In this document: in pieces, positions 44,545 to 54,052 of the stretch
How the letters are laid out: the number at the start of each line of letters is the position of its first letter
How positions within the stretch are numbered: position 1 is the stretch's first letter
NCBI RefSeq assembly: GCF_002266285.1
Contig: NZ_NPMS01000006.1
Span: 1 to 64,000 of the forward strand
Length of the DNA: 64,000 bases
Reading direction: 5' to 3'
Source: Virgibacillus indicus
GTDB lineage: Bacteria > Bacillota > Bacilli > Bacillales > Amphibacillaceae
Program-made: the position numbers and the translations under genes
The notes under the pieces: model-generated
Database searches by the model: none
The model's input: the letters and a program-made list of their open reading frames with translations, nothing else
Told to the model about the DNA's origin: nothing

Positions 44545-46023
44545 ATGCTCATTATACTGATGCTGTTTCTGATAGTTTCATCTATTCTTGTTTTGCTTGT
44601 GAAAAGAAACAAAGAAACATTTTATATTTTTGGCATGTGCTCAAGCCTTGCTGTATTGATTACAGGCATCATGCTTTACATTGCTAAAAAGGGTGGGATT
44701 TCCGAGAAATTGCAGGATTTCTACTTTTTTAATCCGGTAATCAAATCCTATGCTCAATATTTTTACATTACACTTGATGCACTTGGTTATATGGTTGCTA
44801 TCGGCCGCTACATATTCCCGCTTTTTTTGCTGGTACTGGCAATCCATTATTCCGAGATAGCATGGTTAAAAAGAAATAAATTCATATCAAAACTTGTTTT
44901 TATTCCACCAGTCATTTCACTGGTATTGTATCATCCAGAAGTTTTTCATTATTTTTCGGACCCAGCTGGGAATTATAACCTGATTGTGAGTAATTTTTCT
45001 TTAATCTGGGTGCTGTTATATGTCATAGTCTCTTTTATTTTGCTCATTGTAGAAGCATTCTCCATACAGATAAGAATTTTTCAGAGCAGATTTATGATTA
45101 TTATCTTTTTTATCTTTTCCATCACGTTCCTCTATCTGCTTTATTTCGGACAGAACCCAATTCAAATCTATCAGTTTTATTATTGGGGAAATGGAATTTA
45201 CTACATGGATGCTGTATTATCCGTTCCTGCATACCTAAAACTTGTTATTGTGAATATTGTGCTGGCAATCGTCGGGTTTACAGGTCTTTTGAAATATACA
45301 AAAGATATGTTTGATACGGATAAAGAAGAAATAACAATCCAGCGAAATTATAAAATGGTCAGCACAGGGACCTCGGTATTCGTCCACAGCATAAAGAATC
45401 AGCTCCTTGCCAATAGAGTGATTTTTAAAAGGTTGAACAGTGAGATGGGGAATGAGCCAGATCTGGTGAAGGTGAAAGCATACACAGATCAGCTGACTGA
45501 ACGGAATGAATTAATACTTGAAAGAATAGAAGACTTGTATCAGGCTGTAAAGGCAAAGACTGTGCATCTTGTCCCAGTTTCAATGGAGGAAATCATTTCC
45601 AACTCCATTGAGAAATTTCACAATAAATATCCTAATAAAAAAGTGCAGGCAGATATAGCAGACCAAGCAGAAATTCTTGCAGATGCTCCGCGCCTGAGTG
45701 AGGCAATTTATAATATCCTGACAAATGCGCAGGAAGCAGTTGACAACAAAGGTCTGGATGAGGATATTGGGGTATTTATCAGAAGTTATAAGACTAGGCA
45801 ATATGCCGTTATTGAAGTACGGGATATAGGCACGGGGATTGAAAAAAAGAATCTGAAGAAAATAATGGAACCATTTTATTCAACAAAAAACTCAAACTTT
45901 AATTGGGGGATGGGATTGCATTATGTACATACCATCGTCAAAGATCATTTTGGGCTCCTCCGTTTTGAAAGTAAAGAGGGGAAAGGTACAACATTCTTTT
46001 TGTTTCTGCCGAAATTTAAGTAA
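44545..46023 (+). CDS. membrane sensor histidine kinase with atypical H-box
   Basis: 492 residues. The first 255 or so form about seven membrane segments with short loops and no separate sensor domain. The phosphoacceptor region reads VFVHSIKNQLLANRV, unlike the usual HELRTPL. The C-terminal HATPase domain has YNILTNAQEAVDN (N box), RDIGTGI (G1) and MGLHYVHTIV (G2). The response regulator gene starts 15 bases later. The pair sits between an SsuABC-like importer and a sulfatase and likely senses the organosulfur nutrient, or intracellular sulfur state, through the membrane domain. Confidence 0.87.
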   Translation: MLIILMLFLIVSSILVLLVKRNKETFYIFGMCSSLAVLITGIMLYIAKKGGISEKLQDFYFFNPVIKSYAQYFYITLDALGYMVAIGRYIFPLFLLVLAIHYSEIAWLKRNKFISKLVFIPPVISLVLYHPEVFHYFSDPAGNYNLIVSNFSLIWVLLYVIVSFILLIVEAFSIQIRIFQSRFMIIIFFIFSITFLYLLYFGQNPIQIYQFYYWGNGIYYMDAVLSVPAYLKLVIVNIVLAIVGFTGLLKYTKDMFDTDKEEITIQRNYKMVSTGTSVFVHSIKNQLLANRVIFKRLNSEMGNEPDLVKVKAYTDQLTERNELILERIEDLYQAVKAKTVHLVPVSMEEIISNSIEKFHNKYPNKKVQADIADQAEILADAPRLSEAIYNILTNAQEAVDNKGLDEDIGVFIRSYKTRQYAVIEVRDIGTGIEKKNLKKIMEPFYSTKNSNFNWGMGLHYVHTIVKDHFGLLRFESKEGKGTTFFLFLPKFK

Positions 46024-46038
46024 TTGGAAGTGTTGCAA

Positions 46039-46713
46039 TTGAAACAGATGATAAAAGTTATCATTGCCGAGGATTTCAATCTTTTGAGAGAGGACCTTGC
46101 GGAAATCATCTCTCAGCAAGATGATATGAAGGTTATCGGAACAGCCGCTAATGGGACAGAAATAATAGAACTTGCTGGCAGTGTGGAACATGACATCATT
46201 CTAATGGACATTGAAATGGAAAGTGTTTATGCAGGTATAAGAGCTGCTGAATCCATTCGTGATAAGAACAAAGATGAAAAAATCATTTATTTAACCGCTC
46301 ATGAAACGGAGGAAATGATCCTCACAGCTATGGGAACCGGCGCAGTCGACTATATTGTAAAAGGAGCTGCTGAAGAAAAATTAATTCACAGTATAAGGGA
46401 CGCCTATGAAGGGAGAACCACTCTCGAGGGCAGAGTAAAGGATCTGGTAATGCAGGAGTACAAGCGTCTTCAGGAGTCAGAGAAAAGTCTGCTCTTCTTT
46501 GTTAATAATTTATCAAATTTAACGAAAACAGAAAGAGAACTGATTCGGCTGCTACTGGAAAATAATAAAGTGAAAAAGATTGCAGAAGTTAGAGGAGTCG
46601 AAGTTGTAACAATCAAATCCCAGATTAACACGCTGCTGAAAAAGCTGGGATCTTCAAGAACAAAAGAAATAACAAAAACGATCAGAAACCTGAATCTGAC
46701 GCATTTATTTTAA
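46039..46713 (+). CDS. response regulator, NarL/LuxR type
   Basis: 224 residues. REC domain with the acidic pair in VIIAEDF, the phosphoacceptor aspartate in IILMDIEM, and YLTAHE and YIVKGA. The C-terminal LuxR helix-turn-helix is TKTERELIRLLLENNKVKKIAE and VVTIKSQINTLLKKLG. The TTG at 46039 follows GGAAG with 8-base spacing; the frame opens at 46024. It pairs with the kinase at 44545. Likely targets are the promoters at 40234 and 41747, which share TTAACCCCC. Confidence 0.87.
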   Translation: MKQMIKVIIAEDFNLLREDLAEIISQQDDMKVIGTAANGTEIIELAGSVEHDIILMDIEMESVYAGIRAAESIRDKNKDEKIIYLTAHETEEMILTAMGTGAVDYIVKGAAEEKLIHSIRDAYEGRTTLEGRVKDLVMQEYKRLQESEKSLLFFVNNLSNLTKTERELIRLLLENNKVKKIAEVRGVEVVTIKSQINTLLKKLGSSRTKEITKTIRNLNLTHLF

Positions 46714-46734
46714 TAGAGAAAAGGGGAATGGAAA

Positions 46735-48129
46735 ATGAGTAATGAACAGCCGAACATCATTTTTATGATGAGTGATGATCATGCATCCCATGCTATGAGC
46801 TGTTATGGAAGTAAGATCAATGAGACACCGAACCTGGATAGAATTGCAAATGAAGGCATGCGTTTTGACAATTGTTTCTGTACGAATTCCATCTGTGCAC
46901 CTAGTCGTGCTGCCATTTTGACAGGACAGTATAACCATGTGAATGGCGTAAAGACACTTGGTGATAAATTTGACAGCCGGCAAACAACAGTACAGCGTCT
47001 GCTGCGGAAAAATGGGTATCAGACCGCATTAATTGGAAAATGGCATCTTGGACATGGGGGGCATCATGATCCGGCTGATTTCGATTACTGGAACGTACTT
47101 CCGGGACAGGGTGATTACCATGATCCTCAAATGATTGAAATGGGAGAGGAAAAGCAGGCAAAAGGCTATGTTACTGATATCATCACTGACTATTCACTGG
47201 ACTGGCTGAAAAATAGAGATAAAGAGAAACCATTTATGCTGATGTACCATCATAAGGCATCACATCGTCCATGGGATCCGGATGAAAAGCATGCACATAT
47301 GTATGAAGATGTAGATATTCCCGAGCCATACAGCTTTCACGATGATTATGAAGGGAAATCTGAGGCTGCAAAAGAAGCAACAATGCGTATTGACCGTGAC
47401 CTGATCAAGCGGGATGTCAAAGCAGATCCGCCGGAAGGTCTTTCTGATAAAGAGTTGAAGAGCTGGTATTACCAGAGATATATCAAAGATTATTTACGCT
47501 GTGTCGCATCTATTGATGATAATGTTGGCAGAATGCTGGATTATTTGGAAGAAGAAGGACTTGCTGATAATACTATCGTGATCTATACTTCGGATCAGGG
47601 TTTCTTCCTTGGAGACCACGGCTGGTATGACAAGCGTTTTATGTATGAAGAGTCACTTAGAATGCCGTTTATCATCCGTTATCCAAAAGGAATACGTGCG
47701 GGGTCTGTCACGAAGGATTTTGCTCTGAATGTAGATTTCGCGGAGACTTTCCTCGACTATGCGGGAATTGATATTCCGGATTCCATGCAGGGAAGAAGCC
47801 TCCGTCCCGTATTGGAGGAGAATACACCAGAGGATTGGCAGACATCCATGTATTATCGTTACTGGGAGCATCTAAGCAAAGAGCATAAAGTGGGTGCCCA
47901 TTACGGTATCCGAACACATAAATATAAACTTATCTACTACTATGGCAAAGCTCTTGGAGCAGCTGATGCGGTGGACGAATACAGAGAGCCAGAATGGGAA
48001 CTGTATGACTTGGAAAAAGACCCGCATGAGATGACGAATGTTTATCATGATTCAGCTTATGAAAAGACTATTGAGAATTTGAAGAAAGAATTGTTTCGGT
48101 TAAAAGAGGAAGTAAGGGATAGTGAATAA
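46735..48129 (+). CDS. type I sulfatase (family S1)
   Basis: 464 residues, no signal peptide, so cytoplasmic. Asp14-Asp15 in MMSDDHASH bind calcium. Cys54 in SICAPSRAAILTG is the formylglycine precursor (CxPxR). KWHLGHGGHH and YTSDQGFFLGDHGWYDKRFMYEESLRMP are characteristic of the iduronate-2-sulfatase/heparan-like branch. AAAAGGGG precedes the ATG. It ends the ABC/two-component operon. Its substrate is probably what the SsuABC-like importer brings in, or a sulfated monosaccharide from the fucose system; it differs clearly from the sulfatase at 31190. Confidence 0.9.
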   Translation: MSNEQPNIIFMMSDDHASHAMSCYGSKINETPNLDRIANEGMRFDNCFCTNSICAPSRAAILTGQYNHVNGVKTLGDKFDSRQTTVQRLLRKNGYQTALIGKWHLGHGGHHDPADFDYWNVLPGQGDYHDPQMIEMGEEKQAKGYVTDIITDYSLDWLKNRDKEKPFMLMYHHKASHRPWDPDEKHAHMYEDVDIPEPYSFHDDYEGKSEAAKEATMRIDRDLIKRDVKADPPEGLSDKELKSWYYQRYIKDYLRCVASIDDNVGRMLDYLEEEGLADNTIVIYTSDQGFFLGDHGWYDKRFMYEESLRMPFIIRYPKGIRAGSVTKDFALNVDFAETFLDYAGIDIPDSMQGRSLRPVLEENTPEDWQTSMYYRYWEHLSKEHKVGAHYGIRTHKYKLIYYYGKALGAADAVDEYREPEWELYDLEKDPHEMTNVYHDSAYEKTIENLKKELFRLKEEVRDSE

Positions 48130-48357
48130 TATGATATTGGGATGGCCTTCCATATGGAAATGCCTGCACTTCATTCACTTGAGCAAATTAATTCGATTCA
48201 TCATGATAGAGTAATAGATTTAGGTCCTATGGGCTGCCAGATTGGCTTTCTATAACGGTTCTTAATGATGACATCTATGATGGAATCTTGGATACAGTCG
48301 AAATAACATTGCATATGACACATCTCTCTGTGATAAAAAAATTTTTAAAAGAAAAGA

Positions 48358-48386
48358 TTGCAAAAGTAAGCGTAATCATATATGAT
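48358..48386 (+). promoter_or_regulatory. sigma-A promoter of the licT-like gene
   Basis: TTGCAA (48358-48363), 17-base spacer, TATGAT (48381-48386). The transcript would begin a few bases before the RNA antiterminator at 48400. Confidence 0.65.
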
Positions 48387-48399
48387 ATAAATTATCACA

Positions 48400-48486
48400 G
48401 GATTGTTACTGGTCAGCAGGCAAAACCTGGATCAATAAATTTGTAGTGGGGAAACCTATCTATAATTTTATTGATTCAGGTTTTTT
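48400..48486 (+). promoter_or_regulatory. RNA antiterminator (RAT) overlapping terminator 1
   Basis: GGATTGTTACTGGTCAGCAG and GCAAAACC (48400-48427) match the LicT/BglG target. Its last bases overlap a 16-base stem (48424-48439 with 48467-48482) followed by TTTTAT. Bound antiterminator would block the terminator and allow transcription, so the gene regulates itself. Confidence 0.9.
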
Positions 48487-48511
48487 ATATTATAAAGGAA
48501 ATGTGATAAAC

Positions 48512-49354
48512 ATGGAAATCAAAAAAATATTCAACAATAATGTTGCTTTGACAGAAGATCTCCAGCATACAGAAATGGTAGTGATGGGTAAAGGTATTGC
48601 TTTTCAGAAAAAGAAGGGCGACCAGATTGATGCGAACAAAATTGAAAAAACATTTATGGCGCCTTCTGTCCATTTTGCTAACAAGCTGTCTGAGCTAATG
48701 AATGAGATTCCCTATGAAATCATGGTTATTTCCAAAGATATCATTGATATGGCAGCTTCCGATTTACATACAGAATTTAATGATTCCTTATATTTGTCAT
48801 TGGCAGACCATATCTATTTTACAATCAGGAGATCAAAGGATGGATTGCCCGTTACGAATGCGCTCACATGGGAAGTGAAAAAATTCTATAAAGAGGAATA
48901 TCAGGCTGCCTGTAAAGCGCTGAATCTGATTGAGAAAAGAACTGGGGACAGATTACCCAGTGATGAAGCAGCATCTATTGCGCTCCATTTATTCAATGCC
49001 AGACAAGATGGTTCCAAAATGGAAGAGACCATGAGAATGACGAACATTGTCAATGAAGTCACAACTATAGTGAAGTATCATTTCGGCATTGAATTTGATG
49101 AAGATTCCATGAATTATAGTCGTTTTATTACACATCTTAGGTATTTTGCTTACCGTATGCTGCGCAGAGAAAGAAACGACGATGACAATGAATCCTTATT
49201 CAAGCAAGTCAGGATACAATATCCGGAAGCTTACGAATGCACAAGGAAAGTTCAGGAGTATTTGAGCAGGCAATATCAAATGGAAATGACCAAGGATGAA
49301 ATGACCTATTTCATGATTCATGTTCATCGGGTTTCAAACAGGGAAACAAATTAA
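48512..49354 (+). CDS. BglG/LicT-family transcriptional antiterminator
   Basis: 280 residues. The first 55 form the RNA-binding CAT domain (MEIKKIFNNNVALTED, GKGIAFQKKKGDQID), followed by two PRD domains with conserved histidines (HLFNAR, HLRYFAYRMLRRE, FMIHVHRV). PTS proteins phosphorylate the PRDs according to sugar supply. The frame opens at 48446, but the start at 48512 matches LicT. RATs lie both before and after this gene. It controls the GH95 and PTS genes. Confidence 0.92.
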   Translation: MEIKKIFNNNVALTEDLQHTEMVVMGKGIAFQKKKGDQIDANKIEKTFMAPSVHFANKLSELMNEIPYEIMVISKDIIDMAASDLHTEFNDSLYLSLADHIYFTIRRSKDGLPVTNALTWEVKKFYKEEYQAACKALNLIEKRTGDRLPSDEAASIALHLFNARQDGSKMEETMRMTNIVNEVTTIVKYHFGIEFDEDSMNYSRFITHLRYFAYRMLRRERNDDDNESLFKQVRIQYPEAYECTRKVQEYLSRQYQMEMTKDEMTYFMIHVHRVSNRETN

Positions 49355-49367
49355 TATCATTTTTCAA

Positions 49368-49450
49368 GGATTGTTACTGTTAGGCAGGCAAAACCTGGGA
49401 GAATACGAGATAGATATTTATCTATTTGTGTTCTTTTCAGGTTTTTTTAT
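49368..49450 (+). promoter_or_regulatory. RNA antiterminator (RAT) overlapping terminator 2
   Basis: GGATTGTTACTGTTAGGCAG and GCAAAACC (49368-49395) are a second LicT-type target. The overlapping terminator pairs AAAACCTG with CAGGTTTT and has inner ATAGATA/TATCTAT pairing, then a long T run. It gates transcription into the GH95-PTS genes. Confidence 0.9.
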
Positions 49451-49494
49451 TTTCTAAAATGACTTGACTGATTCTATTGAAAGAGGTGGAGGAA

Positions 49495-51822
49495 ATGAAA
49501 AAAATGTTTTTTGACAAGCCTGCTTCCGATTGGAATGAGGCATTGCCAATCGGAAATGGCTTTCTCGGTGCGATGGTATTCGGCCAGCTGAATAAAGAGC
49601 GGATCCAGCTGAATGAGGATTCCCTTTGGTCTGGCGGATTTATCAATCGGACCAATCCGGATAGTTCAGCATATCTCGCTCAGGTTCGTGATTTGTTATT
49701 TGAAGGCCAGATAGAGAAAGCCGAAAAACTGGCTGCCCAGTCCATGTTCGCGAAGCACCCGCATATGCAGCATTATCAGACAATGGGCGACGTCTGGATT
49801 GATTTTTTTGAGGATGGTGGCACGGAAGAGATTGTAAAAGATGAAGCTGGTCTTCTGCGGGTTGTAAAGAATGATCAAGAAACCGGTAACTACCGGAGAG
49901 AGCTGGACCTGGAAACGGCCACTATCGATGTATCCTATGACCTTGGCGGAAATCATTATGAGAGAAAAGTTTTTGCTTCTCACCTTGATCAGTTAATCGT
50001 CTACAAATTGAAATCTGAACAGGGCCGGAAATTGAATTTTGAAGTAAGCCTGACAAGGAAGGATTTACGATCCGGAAGAGGCGCTTCCTACCTGGACGAA
50101 CTGGATGCGTTTGATAATCGATTTATCAAAATGCAGGGGCATCAAGGTGCTGTTCATAACGGATTAGATTTCAGCACGGTTTTGAAAGTGGAAACCGTGG
50201 ATGGAAGTGTCAGGCAGATGGGAAGCCATATCATTGTTGAAGATGCAACGGAGGCATGTATTTTCATTACGGGAAGGACAAGTTTCAGAAGCAGAGATCC
50301 TTTCAAATGGTGTCTGGAAACTTTGGAAAACGCATCCTCAAAAGGATTTGACAAATTGCTGGATGATCATTTAGAGGACTATCAGAACTACTTCAGGAAA
50401 ATGCAATTAGATTTTGAAGGCGATGCCAGTCTGGATAATCTACCTATCAACAAGAGACTGGATCGTTTGAAAAAGGGTGGCCAGGACATCGGGCTGATTG
50501 GATTATATGCTGATTTTGGCAGATACCTGCTTATTTCTTCCAGCCGAAAGGGAAGTCTTCCGGCAAATCTGCAGGGGATCTGGAATCAGGATTTCGCTCC
50601 AGCATGGGGATCGAAGTACACCATCAACATCAATATTCAAATGAATTACTGGCTGGCAGAACTGGCTGGATTATCTGATTGTCACCTTCCATTATTCGAG
50701 CATCTGAAAAAGATGCAGGAGAAAGGAAAAAGGGTGGCCAGGGAAATGTATGACGCGAGAGGCTTTGTTTGTCACCACAATACAGATATTTGGGGAGATT
50801 GTGCACCACAGGACAGTCATATGCCTGGAACCATCTGGCCGATGGGTGGAGCCTGGCTGTGTCTGCATATCTGGCAGCACTATCAATATACAAAGGATCG
50901 GGATTTTCTGAATGAATACTACCCGGTTATCCGTGATTCGGTATTGTTTTTCATTGATTACCTTGTAAAGAATCCCAGCGGTGAGTGGGTAACAGGACCA
51001 TCTGTTTCTCCAGAGAATATTTATATGAACGAATCTGGACAAAAAGGAAGTCTTTGTATGGGGCCATCCATGGATTCTCAAATATTGAGAGAGCTGTTCC
51101 AGGATTATTTAAACATTTTGGAAGAACTTCATGTGGATGATGAAATTGAAAGCGAAGTCAGGGAAAGATTATCGGGATTACCGGAAATCAAAATAGGAAA
51201 ACATGGTCAAATCCGGGAATGGGCCGAGGATTACGATGAACTGGAGATCGGTCATCGTCACATATCCCAGCTATTTGCCCTGTATCCCGGAAATCAGATC
51301 AGCTTGAACAAGACCCCTGAATTGGCAGAGGCCGCAAAAGCGACGCTGAAGCGCAGGCTGCAAAATGGGGGAGGACATACAGGCTGGAGCAAAGCCTGGA
51401 TCATTAACTTTTGGGCAAAATTGGAGGAAACCGAGGAAGCCTGGAAAAACATGAACGAGCTGTTGACTGATTCGACATTGGACAACCTGCTTGACAACCA
51501 TCCGCCATTTCAAATTGATGGTAATTTTGGTGGCGCAGCGTCCATTTTCAACTTTTTAATGCAAAATTACGATGAGACCATTTATATTTTGCCTGCTTTG
51601 CCACAGCAGCTGGCAACGGGAAGTGTGAAAGGACTGCATACGAAAGAAGGAGCAGTTATTGATATTTTTTGGGAAAATTTGAAGCTTACAAAGATCAATA
51701 TTCAAGGAACGAGAAAAGGAAATTTAAATATCCATATCCCATCAAGCGTTACTTTGGATAAGGAAGACATAAATAAAAAGATTGCTATACATGAAAATGA
51801 CTATCATACACTGGAGTTTTAA
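49495..51822 (+). CDS. GH95 family alpha-L-fucosidase or alpha-L-galactosidase
   Basis: 775 residues, full-length GH95, no signal peptide, so intracellular. N-terminal domain with WNEALPIGNGFLGAMVFG and LNEDSLWSGG; the (alpha/alpha)6 barrel carries NLQGIWNQDFAPAWGSKYT, NINIQMNYWL, PQDSHMPGTIWPMGG, the probable acid in GQIREWAEDYDE, and FQIDGNFGGAASI. Inverting hydrolysis of terminal 1,2-alpha-L-fucosyl (or galactosyl) residues is known for the family. AGAGGTGGAGG precedes the ATG. It is expressed behind RAT 2 and followed by a PTS permease, so it acts on imported, possibly phosphorylated oligosaccharides. The fucose operon downstream favours fucosidase. Confidence 0.88.
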   Translation: MKKMFFDKPASDWNEALPIGNGFLGAMVFGQLNKERIQLNEDSLWSGGFINRTNPDSSAYLAQVRDLLFEGQIEKAEKLAAQSMFAKHPHMQHYQTMGDVWIDFFEDGGTEEIVKDEAGLLRVVKNDQETGNYRRELDLETATIDVSYDLGGNHYERKVFASHLDQLIVYKLKSEQGRKLNFEVSLTRKDLRSGRGASYLDELDAFDNRFIKMQGHQGAVHNGLDFSTVLKVETVDGSVRQMGSHIIVEDATEACIFITGRTSFRSRDPFKWCLETLENASSKGFDKLLDDHLEDYQNYFRKMQLDFEGDASLDNLPINKRLDRLKKGGQDIGLIGLYADFGRYLLISSSRKGSLPANLQGIWNQDFAPAWGSKYTININIQMNYWLAELAGLSDCHLPLFEHLKKMQEKGKRVAREMYDARGFVCHHNTDIWGDCAPQDSHMPGTIWPMGGAWLCLHIWQHYQYTKDRDFLNEYYPVIRDSVLFFIDYLVKNPSGEWVTGPSVSPENIYMNESGQKGSLCMGPSMDSQILRELFQDYLNILEELHVDDEIESEVRERLSGLPEIKIGKHGQIREWAEDYDELEIGHRHISQLFALYPGNQISLNKTPELAEAAKATLKRRLQNGGGHTGWSKAWIINFWAKLEETEEAWKNMNELLTDSTLDNLLDNHPPFQIDGNFGGAASIFNFLMQNYDETIYILPALPQQLATGSVKGLHTKEGAVIDIFWENLKLTKINIQGTRKGNLNIHIPSSVTLDKEDINKKIAIHENDYHTLEF

Positions 51823-51844
51823 TAGATAGAATGGAGTGATCATG

Positions 51845-53770
51845 ATGAAATATGAGAAATTATCAAATGAAATTATTAAAAATATTGGCGGGGAAAATAA
51901 TGTCGACAGCCTGTACCATTGTGCAACCCGCTTACGGTTCAAGTTGAAAGATGAAGATAAAGTTAATATGGATAAGATGAATGATATGGAAGGGGTAGTG
52001 ACAACAGTAAAAAGCGGTGGTCAGGTGCAGGTGGTAATTGGCCAGCATGTTGGGGATGTCTATAAGGATATAATGGCCACAACAAGTCTGCAAAATAAAA
52101 AGATACCAGATGGACCTGAGGATAGTAATGAAAAGAACGGAATGCTGAATAATTTTATCGACGTAATTTCGGGTGTATTCACCCCTTTACTGGGTATATT
52201 GACAGCAACGGGTGTCATTAAAGGATTACTCGCATTGATCAACACGTTTGGCTGGCTGCCACCGGAATCTGGCACTGTTCAAATCCTGACCATTGTCGGA
52301 GACTGTTTCTTTTATTTCTTCCCTGTTTTCTTAGGATATACTGCAATGAAGAAATTCGGCGGTACCCCTTTCATTGGAATGGCAATAGGAGCGGCAATAA
52401 TCCATCCGAATTTACTTGGTTTGACTTCAGGAGAACCGTTGTATACGTTGTTTTCCGGAACCGTATTTGAATCAGAAGTATTTATAGAATTCTTTGGAAT
52501 ACCTGTTATTCTCGTAAGTTATGTATCATCCGTTATACCAATCATTATTTCATCTTATTTTGCAGCAAAATTGGAGAAATTCCTGGATAAAAGAATTTCC
52601 AGTCTTATCAAGGCGTTTGGTCTTCCGATGCTCGTTCTGCTGGTTATAATACCATTGACGTTCCTTGTAATCGGGCCAATCTCTACATGGCTGAGCCAGC
52701 TTCTTGGTTTGGCAGCTTCAGAAATATATAATCTGAACGCTACTATATTTGGATTCCTTTATGGAGCATTGATTCAAGTTTTTGTAATGTTCGGGCTGCA
52801 TTGGGGATTTGTGGCAATTTCAATCAATAATATTTCTACACTTGGATTTGACCCCGTCACAATTACCGGATTGACAGCTGGCTTTGGCCAGGCTGGTGCA
52901 GTTCTGATGGCTATCAAGCAGCTTAACAGTGATAAAATAAAAGCTATAGGTTACCCGGCATTTATTTCATCTTTATTTGGAATAACAGAACCTGCAATAT
53001 ACGGGGTCACGCTAAAGCTGAAGCGTCCATTTATTATCGGTTGTATTGCTACAGGTATTGGCGGGGCGATTATGGGCTTTGCTGGTGCTAAGCAATATGC
53101 CTTCGGTGCAAATGGAATTTTTGGATTCCTTAACGTTATTAATCCAGATACTGGCGCAGACTTTTCAGTTTATGCAACAATCATTGCATGTCTCGTAAGT
53201 TTTGTAGTTGCAGTAATTCTTATGCATTTCTTTGGATTGAAAAAGGATGCAGTGTTTGAGGCAGGAGAAGCGGCAACAGAAGCTATTGCAAAGAATGATG
53301 AAACTAAGTTAAAAGAAGTGTTTGAAATGACAACTCCACTGGAAGGGGAAATGATTCCTTTGGAAGCTATCGATGATCCTGTGTTTTCAAGCGGTGCAAT
53401 GGGCAAAGGAATATGCGTGGAGCCAACCATTGGTGAAATAGTTGCTCCATTTGATGGGAAAGTGGCGACAATGTTCCCGACTAAACATGCGATTGGATTA
53501 GTCAGTGATGATGGTGTGGAAGTACTGATCCATATTGGAATTGATACAGTCCAATTAGAAGGGAAATACTTTAACGTGCATATAGAAGCAGATGCTGCAG
53601 TGAAAAAAGGCGATAAACTAATTACATTTGATGTGCAGGGAATCAAAGATGAAGGCTACCGTGTAACAACACCGGTTATTATTACAAATACAGACGAGTA
53701 TTTGGATGTTATACCTGCAGAGTCAAGGCATGTTGTTTTGGGGGATAAATTGTTGAATATTGTGAAGTAA
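51845..53770 (+). CDS. PTS beta-glucoside-type EIIBCA permease
   Basis: 641 residues, domain order B-C-A as in BglP. EIIB: Cys26 in LYHCATRLRFKL is phosphorylated. EIIC: about 10 membrane segments, ending near residue 480, with GITEPAIYGV. EIIA (crr-like) at the C-terminus: FDGKVATMFPTKHAIGL and the active histidine in VEVLIHIGID. Two ATGs (51842, 51845) follow GGAG; 51845 has better spacing. It imports and phosphorylates a sugar and phosphorylates the LicT-like protein. Pairing with GH95 is unusual; a fucosylated or galactosyl disaccharide is a possible substrate. Confidence 0.9.
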   Translation: MKYEKLSNEIIKNIGGENNVDSLYHCATRLRFKLKDEDKVNMDKMNDMEGVVTTVKSGGQVQVVIGQHVGDVYKDIMATTSLQNKKIPDGPEDSNEKNGMLNNFIDVISGVFTPLLGILTATGVIKGLLALINTFGWLPPESGTVQILTIVGDCFFYFFPVFLGYTAMKKFGGTPFIGMAIGAAIIHPNLLGLTSGEPLYTLFSGTVFESEVFIEFFGIPVILVSYVSSVIPIIISSYFAAKLEKFLDKRISSLIKAFGLPMLVLLVIIPLTFLVIGPISTWLSQLLGLAASEIYNLNATIFGFLYGALIQVFVMFGLHWGFVAISINNISTLGFDPVTITGLTAGFGQAGAVLMAIKQLNSDKIKAIGYPAFISSLFGITEPAIYGVTLKLKRPFIIGCIATGIGGAIMGFAGAKQYAFGANGIFGFLNVINPDTGADFSVYATIIACLVSFVVAVILMHFFGLKKDAVFEAGEAATEAIAKNDETKLKEVFEMTTPLEGEMIPLEAIDDPVFSSGAMGKGICVEPTIGEIVAPFDGKVATMFPTKHAIGLVSDDGVEVLIHIGIDTVQLEGKYFNVHIEADAAVKKGDKLITFDVQGIKDEGYRVTTPVIITNTDEYLDVIPAESRHVVLGDKLLNIVK

Positions 53771-53839
53771 TGGGCCGAGGGGGAAGTTTCCTTGTCCCGG
53801 TTTACCAGAGTGCGATCTTGAGAGATAACCTTATGAAGT

Positions 53840-53872
53840 AGAGAGACTTCCTCGTGTTGTCTCTCTGCTTTT
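53840..53872 (+). terminator. terminator of the GH95-PTS operon
   Basis: AGAGAGAC (53840-53847) and GTCTCTCT (53859-53866) form an 8-base-pair stem with an 11-base loop, followed by GCTTTTTT. Confidence 0.85.
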
Positions 53873-54052
53873 TTGCTTTATTATCCTATTATTCAATAAT
53901 GTTTATGAAAAATTTTTGATGTTACTCTTCCATTTCTTGTTTTCATTTGATATACTGTGAAATATCAGAATAAAACAAAGATAAAAAAAGCAAAACAAAA
54001 AGGAAAGTCTTTTTAATCAGACTCTCTAATACAGCAGCTTTTTGATCGATAG

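Larger units (their letters stand above)
48130..48511. other. leader of the antiterminator operon
   Basis: 382 bases. The right half holds a promoter and the first RNA antiterminator/terminator. The left half has no recognised feature. Confidence 0.6.
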
